NCBI GenBank assembly: GCA_025353525.1
Contig: JANXOO010000666.1
Location: 1 to 15,783, forward strand
DNA from: Schlesneria sp.
GTDB lineage: Bacteria > Planctomycetota > Planctomycetia > Planctomycetales > Planctomycetaceae
Reading direction: 5' to 3'
Length of the DNA: 15,783 nucleotides
In this document: piece after piece, positions 1 through 7,115 of the stretch
How the letters are laid out: every line of letters starts with the position of its first letter
Position numbering within the stretch: position 1 is the stretch's first letter
Program-made: the position numbers and the translations under genes
Notes under the pieces: generated by a model
What the model saw: the letters and a program-made list of their open reading frames with translations, nothing else
Told to the model about the DNA's origin: nothing
Database searches by the model: none

Positions 1-17
1 CTCAATGATTTGGTGAG

Positions 18-37
18 CACTCGTCTCCATACGAGTG
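18..37 (-). terminator. Hairpin downstream of the 80-aa gene
   Basis: A 7-bp perfect stem (CACTCGT / ACGAGTG, loop CTCCAT) begins 7 bases past the minus-strand stop codon at 45. It is not followed by a T run, so it is only a weak candidate terminator or mRNA 3'-end structure. Confidence 0.3.
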
Positions 38-44
38 GCTTCGA

Positions 45-287
45 TCACTGGAGCGTGATTTTCAACGAATAAACGGTCGAATCAGCATCGGGAACCGGTG
101 CGCTGATGATACGGGATAAATATTCGACGACATCGTCGTCAACGTCTTCGTCATTGTCGAGTAAATCCGGAAAAACGAAGGGAATGGACGGACCTGGATT
201 TTTCAACAGGGACCAGAATTTCATAGAGGCAATGGACGGCAACACTTTTTTTTCTGACGTCGTAGAGGCCTTGCGTTTACCCGCCAT
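45..287 (-). CDS. Small acidic hypothetical protein, 80 aa
   Basis: I do not recognise this protein. It is supported by a near-perfect Shine-Dalgarno AGGAGGG (297-303, minus strand) nine bases before an ATG, better than at most genes in the window. The N terminus is basic and Ser/Thr/Lys-rich (MAGKRKASTTSEKK), the middle has a KFWSLLKNPGPSIPF stretch, and residues about 41-55 are strongly acidic (DLLDNDEDVDDDVVEY). No signal peptide, membrane segment or cysteine is seen, so it is probably cytoplasmic. Codons 12-14 lie on a run of eight A residues (246-253), a place where slippage or a sequencing error could shift the frame. It lies 308 bp downstream of the HEAT-repeat gene on the same strand, so it is probably transcribed on its own. 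Function unknown. Confidence 0.55.
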   Translation of the reverse strand: MAGKRKASTTSEKKVLPSIASMKFWSLLKNPGPSIPFVFPDLLDNDEDVDDDVVEYLSRIISAPVPDADSTVYSLKITLQ

Positions 288-595
288 TCGAGATGTCCCT
301 CCTGAAACGTCGCCCGATGTGTTCTGGAAAGAGGATCAATTTGTTGAGCCCCTCGCTAACACCTTTGGCGATCCTGATTCCTTCGTTAAACGCCACGTCG
401 CGTGGAGAACGACTTTACATAAAATTCGCGTCCATCGGAACGCCAAACGCGTTTCAACATTCTGCTACGAGTCGAGAATGTCGTCGCGAGAGCTGTGATT
501 TGCTTTAAATGAATCCCTGTCTGATCCACGCAAGTTGGCAGCGTAATACGATGAACGAGCGTGCCATTCACCGAACAATATGCAACGCAGACCTT
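288..595. other. 308-bp intergenic stretch, nothing recognised
   Basis: The stretch lies between the end of the HEAT-repeat gene and the start of the 80-aa gene. Apart from the ribosome binding site at 297-303 I see no convincing gene. A 61-codon minus-strand frame (386-571) lacks a ribosome binding site and looks like chance. Confidence 0.5.
297..303 (-). promoter_or_regulatory. Strong ribosome binding site of the 80-aa gene
   Basis: The minus strand reads AGGAGGG, with nine bases to the ATG at 287. This site is the main reason to accept the small ORF as a gene. Confidence 0.65.
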
Positions 596-1606
596 TCAGG
601 GGGCATTTTTCAAGGCGTTCAATGCATTCAGTGCCGCTGTTGCATCGATTCGAATACGCATTTCCGGATGTTTTGCAGCCAGCTCTTCGACATGCGGGAT
701 CAGTTCATTCTTCTGCTGGTCATCGAATTTCGGAGCGAGATCCGCCACCGCTTTCAGAGAATTTTTCACGATCCGGAACTGGTCACCGAATTCCTGCGCC
801 GTTTCAGGTGTGTTTTCGATTGTCGATGTCGACAGGGCGGTTCGCAGAACGGAAAACCCACGGGTTGAACCCTGACGGGCGAGTCCAATGGCGGCATTGA
901 TCCCCGTCATCAGATCGTTACTTTCGAGCAGCACTTCCAGTTGGTGTGTGGCTTCGGCAGAATCAAATAGTCCGAGTGCAAACGCAGCCGATTGTCGCAT
1001 GACAGGTTGCGGATCAGCCGAGATCCGGACCAGCGCTTCGACGCATTGCGTGTTTGACAGCGGTTGGCCCCGTTCCCAGGCTCGTCCGGCCACGTACGAC
1101 AGTGAAACGATGGCACATTTGCGGACATCAAGATCCCGCTGCGGTTCCATCGCCGATTCCAGTGCAGGGGCGATGACATCCAGCGAATCCATCATTCCCA
1201 GGGCTCTCGTGAGAAACTCCTGAATTGCAACACCTTCTTTCGAAGTGGAATTCGAGCGAAGTTCGATCACGAGTTGATCGGTCAGCCCCTGTGCAATTTC
1301 GCGGTTGGAACGCAATTTCTGGCCCTGATCGCCGCGACGCGAGTCCTGGTCCAGCACCTGCGCCAGGCCGTACATCGCCCGGTTACGAATCAGCAGGTTT
1401 TGACTTTGCAGTTCGCTCACGAGTTTCCGCCAGTCCTGCTCTCCGACAGCGATCATGCCGAACATCCACCAGATTGCAACAACTCCCATGACGATGAGCG
1501 CCGGAAAAAGGAACAGCTGAACGATGAAACCCGCCGATGGTGGTTGCACCGGTGGCAGATCGTCCATCATGGGAAGCGAGGCAGAGTCGTGGTCAAATTC
1601 GGTCAT
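596..1606 (-). CDS. Membrane-anchored HEAT-repeat protein, 336 aa
   Basis: The ATG at 1606 (MTEFDHDSAS) is chosen over an upstream TTG at 1747, because the extra 47 codons run through the likely promoter and contain no domain. Residues about 1-24 are a short acidic/proline-rich tail. Residues about 26-54 form one strong hydrophobic segment (FIVQLFLFPALIVMG onwards), so the protein is anchored once in the membrane. From about residue 57 to the end it is alpha-helical with HEAT-like repeats, for example around VRKCAIVSLSYVAG and MRQSAAFALGLFDS. HEAT domains are protein-binding scaffolds. No catalytic motif is visible and the partner is unknown. Membrane-tethered HEAT proteins of this kind are common in planctomycetes. 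It is divergent from the YhaM-like nuclease gene across 173 bp. Confidence 0.85.
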   Translation of the reverse strand: MTEFDHDSASLPMMDDLPPVQPPSAGFIVQLFLFPALIVMGVVAIWWMFGMIAVGEQDWRKLVSELQSQNLLIRNRAMYGLAQVLDQDSRRGDQGQKLRSNREIAQGLTDQLVIELRSNSTSKEGVAIQEFLTRALGMMDSLDVIAPALESAMEPQRDLDVRKCAIVSLSYVAGRAWERGQPLSNTQCVEALVRISADPQPVMRQSAAFALGLFDSAEATHQLEVLLESNDLMTGINAAIGLARQGSTRGFSVLRTALSTSTIENTPETAQEFGDQFRIVKNSLKAVADLAPKFDDQQKNELIPHVEELAAKHPEMRIRIDATAALNALNALKNAP

Positions 1607-1651
1607 GTCAGATCCGGTTCTCGAATTGATCGAAGTTCTGGGTGCGACGGC

Positions 1652-1680
1652 AGTATAGACAGTTTGCCACCCGGCTGGCA
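1652..1680 (-). promoter_or_regulatory. Likely promoter of the HEAT-repeat gene
   Basis: On the minus strand TGCCAG (1680-1675), 17 bases, then TATACT (1657-1652), 45 bases before the ATG. The -10 matches the sigma-70 consensus at 5 of 6 positions; the -35 is poor. The same layout with nearly the same -35 block occurs at 6887-6915 upstream of the large propeller gene, which strengthens the call. Confidence 0.5.
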
Positions 1681-1779
1681 GCCAATTGCCGAGAAACTGT
1701 TCCTTGTGAGCGGCGGCGAAGTGACCTAGAATCCGCCCCCAACTCAACGAATTCCCGCCATATAAATGGACTTTCGCTT

Positions 1780-2748
1780 ATGACTCGCCGGTTTGTCACT
1801 GATCTCAAGGACGGAGAAGTCGTCGACGATGTGTTTCTCGTTTCGGATAAACAACTTCGGGCGAATCGCAACGCCGCGCTGTATTTGTCGGTCGACCTTC
1901 GCGACAAAACCGGAATGATCAACGGTCGGATGTGGAACGTGTCCGAGGATTCGTGTTCCGAGATCCAGAGCGGCGGGTTTGTTCGTGTTCGCGGGAAGGT
2001 GCAATTGTTCCAGGGGACGTTGCAACTGATTCTGACGCACTGCGATCAGGTCTCGCCCACAACAGTTGATCCTGTCGACTTCGAGCAAATGTCATCGGTG
2101 AAGATCGAACAGTTGCTCGAACAACTTCGCCGCGTGTTGTTGGCATTCGAGAATCCACATTTGCGAACGTTGATGGAATGCTTTCTCGTCGACGAAACGA
2201 TTTTGCACGCACTCGCCGAAACGCCAGCCGGGGTCAAGGCCCATCACGCATATCCCGGCGGACTTCTTGAACACGTGGTGACGCTGTTGAAGTCGGCCGA
2301 AAAAATCTGCGACGTTTATCCTGAACTGGATGTCGAGCTTCTGCAAGCGGGGGTGTTCCTGCACGATATCGGCAAGACCCGGGAACTCTCGTGCGATTCG
2401 GGTTTCAACTACACCGACGAAGGGCAGTTGCTCGGCCATTTGATGATCGGTGTCGAAATGCTGACCGAAAAAATACACCGTGTGACCGAATTGACAAGCG
2501 AGCAATTTCCGCAAGAGCTGGAATGGCGACTGAAGCATATGATCCTCAGTCACCACGGATCCTATGAATTCGGAAGCCCTCGCTTGCCAATGACGCCCGA
2601 AGCGATCACGTTGCACATGATCGATAACCTGGACGCGAAAATGCACGAATTCATGCGTGCTATCCATGACGATCCCAATAGCGGGTCGCACTGGACATTG
2701 TTTATTCCTCGCCTGGATCGCAAGATTTTCAAGGGGATGAAATCGTAA
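1780..2748 (+). CDS. YhaM-like 3'-5' exoribonuclease (OB fold + HD domain), 322 aa
   Basis: Probable single-strand-specific 3'-5' exonuclease of the YhaM type, acting on RNA (and possibly DNA) in the cytoplasm. Residues about 10-92 are an OB-fold nucleic-acid-binding domain (DLRDKTGMINGRMWNV, FVRVRGKVQLFQGTLQL). Residues about 155-300 are a metal-dependent HD domain: H165 in GGLLEHVV, H195-D196 in FLHDIGK, H220 in LLGHLM, H258-H259 in LSHHGSYEFGSP, and D282 in HMIDNLDAKM. The length matches Bacillus subtilis YhaM (about 314 aa). The ATG at 1780 is preferred to a GTG at 1642, because the OB fold begins directly after it and the extension lies in the divergent promoter region. It converges on the FliG-like gene with 27 bp between the stops. 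The family call is firm; the substrate is inferred. Confidence 0.9.
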   Translation: MTRRFVTDLKDGEVVDDVFLVSDKQLRANRNAALYLSVDLRDKTGMINGRMWNVSEDSCSEIQSGGFVRVRGKVQLFQGTLQLILTHCDQVSPTTVDPVDFEQMSSVKIEQLLEQLRRVLLAFENPHLRTLMECFLVDETILHALAETPAGVKAHHAYPGGLLEHVVTLLKSAEKICDVYPELDVELLQAGVFLHDIGKTRELSCDSGFNYTDEGQLLGHLMIGVEMLTEKIHRVTELTSEQFPQELEWRLKHMILSHHGSYEFGSPRLPMTPEAITLHMIDNLDAKMHEFMRAIHDDPNSGSHWTLFIPRLDRKIFKGMKS

Positions 2749-2775
2749 ACCCGGGAATGCCGCGACGAAGCCACG

Positions 2776-3798
2776 TCATGCTTTGTTTTCGATCCACAGC
2801 AGAGTTCCTTCCTTGTCCTGTGCCTTGATGACGTTGGCAATTTCGCGTCGAGCCTCATCGACCTTGGGTGGCGAAACGGTATTCAGAAATTCCATTTCTT
2901 CCTTAAGGCTTGCGCGAACGCGTTCAGACAGGTTTTTCATCACTTTCTCGACGATATCTTCCGGTGCCGTTTTGAGTGCCAACGCAACGGTCTTCTGATC
3001 GAGTTGCGTGAGCAGTTTTTGGACGGACCGGTCCTGAATCCTCATGATATCCGAGTAATCGTAGAGGTTTTCGTCGATCTGGGCTGCCAGTGCTTCGTCT
3101 TGTTCTGCCAGAGCGTCCATCAATCGCAGTCGTTCTTCACGTTCGACCTTTTGCAGGATTCCGATCAGTGTCTTGAACCTCGGATCGACTTCCTCGGTGA
3201 CAGTCAGATCGATCGTTTGACAGACTCGAAAAACAGCCCGCATCATGTTTTTTGTCACGGACGGGTGGACGCTTGACTTGACGGCTAAAAACATAAAAAC
3301 GCCCTGACGAGTCTCTGTCGGAAGTTTATCGAGCACCTTTCCGATGAATTCTGTCGGCAATTCTCGCAATACCAGCGCCATCGACCGAGGAGTTTCCTGC
3401 TTGAGAGCAACTGCCAGAATTTCAGGAGGGATCTTGATCAGGTCTGCAACCGGATCTTCGCTTTCAACCGGAAGATCCACTTTTGCTTTGTCGTCGTCGC
3501 CACGGCTTGAATTGTCGACAATGGAAGGCAACGGGGGCTGATTTGAGTGAATGCGTTCGAGGACTGGTGAACCGCGAAGCGACTCTCGAATTTCGTGCTG
3601 CATCTCGCGAAACTCTTGCAACACTGATTCTTCGAGTTGGCTCAGGTTAGGTCGACGCGAAACGGCTTCAATGGCTATTCGAATCTTGTTCGACTTCTCA
3701 ACACCAATCGCTTCCAGCACCTTCACAATCGAGGTCTGCGGCAAGCGTCGCAAGAGAATCGCCGCTTTCTCGACGTTATTGGGTGGAGTCTGTGCCAT
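2776..3798 (-). CDS. FliG-like protein (flagellar motor switch family), 340 aa
   Basis: FliG is the rotor protein that couples the MotA/B stator to the flagellar switch on the cytoplasmic face. All three FliG regions can be followed. The N domain is at about 8-65 (VEKAAILLRRLP). The middle domain is at about 125-175, where ETPRSMALVLRELP stands in for the usual EHPQTIA-type motif, followed by LDKLPTETRQGVF. The C-terminal torque domain is at about 205-332, with the DRSVQKLL core (256-263, DRSIQ in typical FliG), LALKTAPEDI and the end motif VDEARREIANVI. An acidic, low-complexity linker (about 88-120) separates the N and middle domains. Length is normal for FliG. The ATG at 3798 is preferred to a TTG at 3831. 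No other flagellar gene is present, and the altered middle motif suggests a divergent copy; whether it serves a flagellum is not known. Confidence 0.8.
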   Translation of the reverse strand: MAQTPPNNVEKAAILLRRLPQTSIVKVLEAIGVEKSNKIRIAIEAVSRRPNLSQLEESVLQEFREMQHEIRESLRGSPVLERIHSNQPPLPSIVDNSSRGDDDKAKVDLPVESEDPVADLIKIPPEILAVALKQETPRSMALVLRELPTEFIGKVLDKLPTETRQGVFMFLAVKSSVHPSVTKNMMRAVFRVCQTIDLTVTEEVDPRFKTLIGILQKVEREERLRLMDALAEQDEALAAQIDENLYDYSDIMRIQDRSVQKLLTQLDQKTVALALKTAPEDIVEKVMKNLSERVRASLKEEMEFLNTVSPPKVDEARREIANVIKAQDKEGTLLWIENKA

Positions 3799-4109
3799 CG
3801 TCAGCGCGGTTCCGTCCGGGGAAAAATGCAAGCCTCGTTCGCCATAGGCTTCGTGTCATGGCGCACGACGGTCCATTGCGGCGAGCCAAACGAGGTTTAC
3901 CATTCCTTCCGATTTATGGGAAGACCGCTCTGGAACAGCGGATATTCAAATGGGTAGGAAACCTTCCCGAATTCGGCCACAATACGATTCGTGTCCAACG
4001 AAGCCTCCCGTTTGAATTGTATTGGAAAGCGATCATTCCACCATTCTCATGTGAACTGCAACGGTACGGGCCGCAGGGGACTGAACGGCAGACCCTGTTC
4101 GATCGAGCG
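3799..4109. other. 311-bp divergent intergenic region between the FliG-like gene and hpnC
   Basis: It should hold the promoters of both genes, but I found no convincing -35/-10 pair. The hpnC frame stays open across nearly all of it (from 3783), yet the translation shows no domain and no hydrophobic segment, so it is treated as non-coding. A longer hpnC start, such as TTG at 4017, cannot be excluded. Confidence 0.5.
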
Positions 4110-4955
4110 ATGGCGGAAACGTATTGCCGCAAGCTGGCCACATCGCACTACGAGAATTTTCCCGTCGTCTCGTGGTTGCTGCCCAAGCCGCTTCGGCAGC
4201 ATTTTTACAACGTTTATTCGTATTGCCGATGGGCCGATGACCTTGGCGATGAGGTGGGCGATAGCGCAACGTCGTTGGAACTTCTGATCTGGTGGCGACG
4301 TGAACTGGATGCGTGTTACGCCGGGGAATCGCGACACCCGGTGTTCGTCGCATTGAAAACGACGATCGACGAATTCGGAATTCCGCGCGATCCGTTCCTG
4401 GACCTGATTTCGGCGTTTGAGCAGGATCAAAGGGTGCTTGAGTACGAGACATTCGAACAACTTCGCGACTATTGTCGCCGCAGTGCCGATCCCGTCGGGC
4501 GACTCGTTTTGTTTCTCTGCCGTGAACATCGACCCGCGAATCTGACGTGGTCCGATTCCATCTGCACGGGACTACAATTGGCGAATTTCTGGCAGGATGT
4601 TGCCCGAGACTTTGCCATCGGTCGAATCTATCTCCCACGAACCGATTGCGAGATGTTCGGCTATCGCCGCGACGACTTCAATGCGCGGCGGATCAATGAA
4701 TCCTTTCTCGACCTGATGAAATTTCAAGTCGATCGTGCCCGCCAGTTTTTGATCGAAGGACTACCGTTGGTCGATCAGCTTCCCGGTCGGTTACAAATCG
4801 ATATCGATCTGTTTGCTCATGGTGGGCTTCGGATTTTGGAGAAGATTGAAGCGATCAGCTATCGCGTCTGGGAAACCCGACCAAAAGTCACAAAATTCGA
4901 TGCACTCGGATTGGTCGCCGGGGCGCTCAGGCGAAAACTGACTCGTCGGCGTTGA
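4110..4955 (+). CDS. hpnC: Squalene-pathway enzyme HpnC (hydroxysqualene-forming), 281 aa
   Basis: HpnC belongs to the squalene/phytoene synthase family. In the three-enzyme bacterial route HpnD makes presqualene diphosphate from two farnesyl diphosphates, HpnC converts it to hydroxysqualene, and HpnE reduces that to squalene for hopanoids or sterols. Evidence: the HpnC-like N terminus SHYENFPVVSWLLPKPLR (12-29), the first Asp-rich motif DDLGDE (43-48, usually DDxADE), YCRRSADPVGR (121-131), and the second Asp motif in QLANFWQDVARD (156-167, aspartates 163 and 167), followed by IGRIYLP. No membrane segment is evident. The start at ATG 4110 has no clear ribosome binding site, but gives a normal family length. 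Neither hpnD nor hpnE is adjacent, although they often cluster. HpnC is preferred over HpnD/CrtB because of the HYENF-S motif. Confidence 0.88.
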   Translation: MAETYCRKLATSHYENFPVVSWLLPKPLRQHFYNVYSYCRWADDLGDEVGDSATSLELLIWWRRELDACYAGESRHPVFVALKTTIDEFGIPRDPFLDLISAFEQDQRVLEYETFEQLRDYCRRSADPVGRLVLFLCREHRPANLTWSDSICTGLQLANFWQDVARDFAIGRIYLPRTDCEMFGYRRDDFNARRINESFLDLMKFQVDRARQFLIEGLPLVDQLPGRLQIDIDLFAHGGLRILEKIEAISYRVWETRPKVTKFDALGLVAGALRRKLTRRR

Positions 4956-5041
4956 TAATGTCTCATCGGTGATGTTGACATCGCAATGTGTCCCGGCTGA
5001 CTTCGCCAGCTTCACGGTATAATGCAATGTTTCCCGAACAG

Positions 5042-5065
5042 CCTGCTTACGGTTGCGGGTTTTTT
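5042..5065 (+). terminator. Probable intrinsic terminator after hpnC
   Basis: A 5-bp stem with one G-T pair (CCTGC / GCGGG), an 8-base loop and an immediate run of six T. The stem is short but the position, 87 bp past the hpnC stop and before fabI, fits a terminator. Confidence 0.45.
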
Positions 5066-5189
5066 CTGCTCTGTTATCGTGTGGCGTACAAGATGAATAA
5101 CTCCGGGTCGCGACGGCAGACGCGTATTACGGCTTCGTGCGTCGTTTTGCGGGGGCCATTTCGGCCACCGATTGAAGAAGGATATGATC

Positions 5190-5999
5190 ATGGGTTTGAT
5201 GACTGGCAAACGCGGGTTGGTATTCGGCATCGCCAACGATTATTCGATCGCCTGGGCGATCACCGAGCAACTGCACAAGGAAGGTGCCGAACTCGGATTT
5301 ACACACCTTCCTGATCGGGATCCGGCGAGTCCTAAAATGGAACGGCGGGTTCGCAAGCTGGTCGATCCGATTGGTGCGAAAATGCTCGTTTCGTGCGATG
5401 TTCAACAGGACGCCGATCTCGACAAGACGTTTGCGAAGGCCAAAGAAACGTTTGGCGAAATCGATTTTATCGTGCATTCAATCGCCTATGCTCCGATCGA
5501 CGACCTGAAAGGACCAGTTTACGGTTGCAGTCGTGACGGCTTCAAAACGTCGATGGACATCAGCGTTTACAGCCTGATGGCGATCTGCAAAAGGGCTCAG
5601 GAATTGATGCCGAATGGTGGCAGTATTATTACGTTGTCGTACCTTGGCGGCGAACGGGTGATTCCCGGTTACAATGTCATGGGGCTTTGCAAGGCGGCGC
5701 TGGAATCATCGGTCGGGTATCTCGCTCATGAACTGGGTACCAAAAAAATCCGCGTCAACGCATTGAGTGCCGGTCCCATCAAGACACTCAGTTCGTCGGC
5801 GGTTGGCGGCTTTGACCTGATGCTCAATATGTACAGTGCATTGTCGCCCTTGCGGCGAAATGTCGAAGTCGAAGAAGTTGGCAAGACGGGGCTCTATTTG
5901 CTGAGTGACATGTCGACCGGTGTGACCGGCGAAACGCTGCACGTCGACAGCGGTTACCACATCATGGGAGCTCCTCCGCTCGACGCCAGAATCGGCTGA
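5190..5999 (+). CDS. fabI: Enoyl-[acyl-carrier-protein] reductase [NADH], FabI type, 269 aa
   Basis: Catalyses the last step of each fatty-acid elongation round, reducing trans-2-enoyl-ACP with NAD(P)H in the cytoplasm. It is a short-chain dehydrogenase fold. The nucleotide-binding motif [12 protein letters not shown] lies at about 13-24, VHSIAYAP at about 95-102 matches the FabI VHSIGFAP motif, and the active site is Tyr151 (LSYLGGER), Tyr161 and Lys168 (YNVMGLCK), with the FabI-type Y-x6-K spacing. [13 protein letters not shown] and the DSGYHIMG end are also typical. Length is close to Escherichia coli FabI (262 aa). Three in-frame ATGs lie close together (5184, 5190, 5199); 5190 is chosen because GAAGGA at 5177-5182 is seven bases upstream and [14 protein letters not shown] aligns with known FabI starts. 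The SRAP gene starts 15 bp downstream, so the two are probably co-transcribed. Confidence 0.95.
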   Translation: MGLMTGKRGLVFGIANDYSIAWAITEQLHKEGAELGFTHLPDRDPASPKMERRVRKLVDPIGAKMLVSCDVQQDADLDKTFAKAKETFGEIDFIVHSIAYAPIDDLKGPVYGCSRDGFKTSMDISVYSLMAICKRAQELMPNGGSIITLSYLGGERVIPGYNVMGLCKAALESSVGYLAHELGTKKIRVNALSAGPIKTLSSSAVGGFDLMLNMYSALSPLRRNVEVEEVGKTGLYLLSDMSTGVTGETLHVDSGYHIMGAPPLDARIG

Positions 6000-6014
6000 T
6001 TTGCGGGAGGAAAA

Positions 6015-6704
6015 ATGTGCGGACGAATCAACCTGTGGATGTCCTCCGCCGAACTGGCGGAGGTCTTCGAACTGTTTCGAGAACCGGAATGGTCCCCGAG
6101 ATATAACCTCTGTCCGATGCAACAGATTTTAACTGTCCGCATGCATCCCAAAGGAGTTCGGCTGGCCGAACCAACGCAGTGGGGACTGGTTCCGAGCTGG
6201 ACGAAGGGTCATTCGACCGGTCCGCCACTGAATAACTCTCGCAGCGATACGATTTCGATCAGGCCGGCTTTCCGCGAGGCGTTTCGTCGGCAGAGGTGTC
6301 TGATTCCGGCCAACGGCTTCTACGAATGGAAGCATCTGGACAAAAAGACCACGCAGCCGTGGCATATTTTCAGGAAAAATCGGCAACCGCTCGCGTTGGC
6401 CGGTTTGTGGGACCACTGGCAGACTCCCGACGGCGATACGCTTGAATCCTGTTCGGTGATCACGACCGATGCCAATCGGATGATGTCGCTTGTTCACGAC
6501 CGAATGCCCGTCATCCTCGATCACGAGCGTTGGGTCGAGTGGCTGAGTCCCGAAAACGAAGATATTGAATCCCTTGCGAAACTCCTTGTCCCTTGCCCTG
6601 ACGATTGGCTGGAACGGACTCCCGTCAGTTCGGTTGTGAACAACGTTCGCCATGATTCACCGGAATGCATTCGGGTCGTCAGCGAAACACGAACGCTATT
6701 CTGA
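6015..6704 (+). CDS. SRAP-domain protein, abasic-site crosslinking (YedK/HMCES family), 229 aa
   Basis: Members of this family (Escherichia coli YedK, human HMCES) bind abasic sites in single-stranded DNA and form a stable thiazolidine crosslink through the N-terminal cysteine exposed after Met removal, protecting the lesion. Visible here: Cys2 in the invariant MCGR start, WGLVPSW (56-62), the NSRSD motif (74-78; usually N-A-R-x-E, so the last acidic residue is Asp), RCLIPANGFYEW (94-105) with catalytic Glu104, and His161 in LVHDRMPVIL. Length is typical. GGGAGG at 6005-6010 is a strong ribosome binding site, though only four bases from the ATG. It lies 15 bp after fabI and is probably translated from the same transcript; no direct functional link is known. 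Older annotations call it an SOS response-associated peptidase. Confidence 0.93.
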   Translation: MCGRINLWMSSAELAEVFELFREPEWSPRYNLCPMQQILTVRMHPKGVRLAEPTQWGLVPSWTKGHSTGPPLNNSRSDTISIRPAFREAFRRQRCLIPANGFYEWKHLDKKTTQPWHIFRKNRQPLALAGLWDHWQTPDGDTLESCSVITTDANRMMSLVHDRMPVILDHERWVEWLSPENEDIESLAKLLVPCPDDWLERTPVSSVVNNVRHDSPECIRVVSETRTLF

Positions 6705-6721
6705 TTCGGTGCATTTTCCGG

Positions 6722-6750
6722 AAAAAAGTTCCGACAAATTCCTGTCGAAC
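6722..6750 (-). terminator. Hairpin with T run on the minus strand, downstream of the SRAP gene
   Basis: Arms GTTcCGACA (6728-6736) and TGTCGAAC (6743-6750) pair over eight bases with one bulged C. Reading on the minus strand the hairpin is followed by six T (complement of A at 6722-6727), the form of an intrinsic terminator. On the plus strand it is followed by AAAATTTG, which is poor for termination. No minus-strand gene lies upstream of it within the gap. Confidence 0.35.
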
Positions 6751-6886
6751 AAAATTTGATCCCGGTTGGGTAAGGGTAAATCTTTTGCCCCTGAATCAGT
6801 TTTCGTGTCGGGGCCAGGATCGAATAGTAGCAGGAACTATCGGGACGTTTTTTTCGATTTCCGTGGGACGGCGGAGGGAACCCGAC

Positions 6887-6915
6887 TGCCAGGCGGGAAC
6901 TATGTGGCGTATACT
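6887..6915 (+). promoter_or_regulatory. Likely promoter of the large propeller gene
   Basis: TGCCAG (6887-6892), 17 bases, TATACT (6910-6915). The wider -35 block CTGCCAGGCGGG (6886-6897) matches the HEAT gene promoter block CTGCCAGCCGGG at 11 of 12 bases, with identical spacing to the same -10. Transcription from here would give a leader of about 195 bases to the ATG at 7116. Confidence 0.45.
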
Positions 6916-7115
6916 CGCGATGGCGGTCCGCCCGTTCCATGAGATTGCGTTGACGGTTGGTTGAGGCTGTTCCGCTGACAGACTTGGGGGATTCGAGGAT
7001 GATTCTTCTCCGAAGAGAGCGCTCGACGGCATCAGGGCAAATGGCCACTGCCAGCGTCGTCAGTCCGGCAAGCAAGCTATTACGCCATGGCGATCAGTCC
7101 AACATCAATTTCGAC

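Larger units (their letters stand above)
6705..7115. other. 411-bp gap before the large propeller gene
   Basis: Holds the hairpin at 6722-6750, a perfect 12-bp palindrome TTTTCCGGAAAA at 6714-6725, and a promoter candidate at 6887-6915. The frame of the next gene is open from 6957, but the translation before 7116 precedes a clear signal peptide and is probably untranslated leader. Confidence 0.5.

Noticed and set aside
1..60. Possible tRNA fragment because of a CACTCGT / ACGAGTG arm and TTCGATC
   Set aside because: The arm is 7 bp with a 6-base loop and no T arm or acceptor pairs can be formed around it.
106..498. 130-codon plus-strand ORF with a Ser/Thr-rich start
   Set aside because: It overlaps the 80-aa gene on the other strand; the Ser run is the antisense of that gene's acidic codons, and no ribosome binding site or family resemblance is seen.
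386..571. 61-codon minus-strand ORF between the HEAT and 80-aa genes
   Set aside because: No ribosome binding site, no recognisable composition or domain; likely chance.
1761..1766. TATAAA as the -10 of the YhaM-like gene, implying a nearly leaderless mRNA
   Set aside because: No -35 at a sensible distance, and the start would be only about 7 bases from the ATG; not strong enough to call.
2092..2691. 199-codon minus-strand ORF, and similar long antisense ORFs (4033-4638, 6129-6653, 8685-9296)
   Set aside because: They are shadows of well-supported genes (nuclease, hpnC, SRAP, propeller) and have His/Arg-rich, domain-free translations.
3783..4109. 109-codon upstream extension of hpnC
   Set aside because: It overlaps the start of the FliG-like gene and the divergent promoter region, and HpnC proteins normally start near the SHYENF motif.
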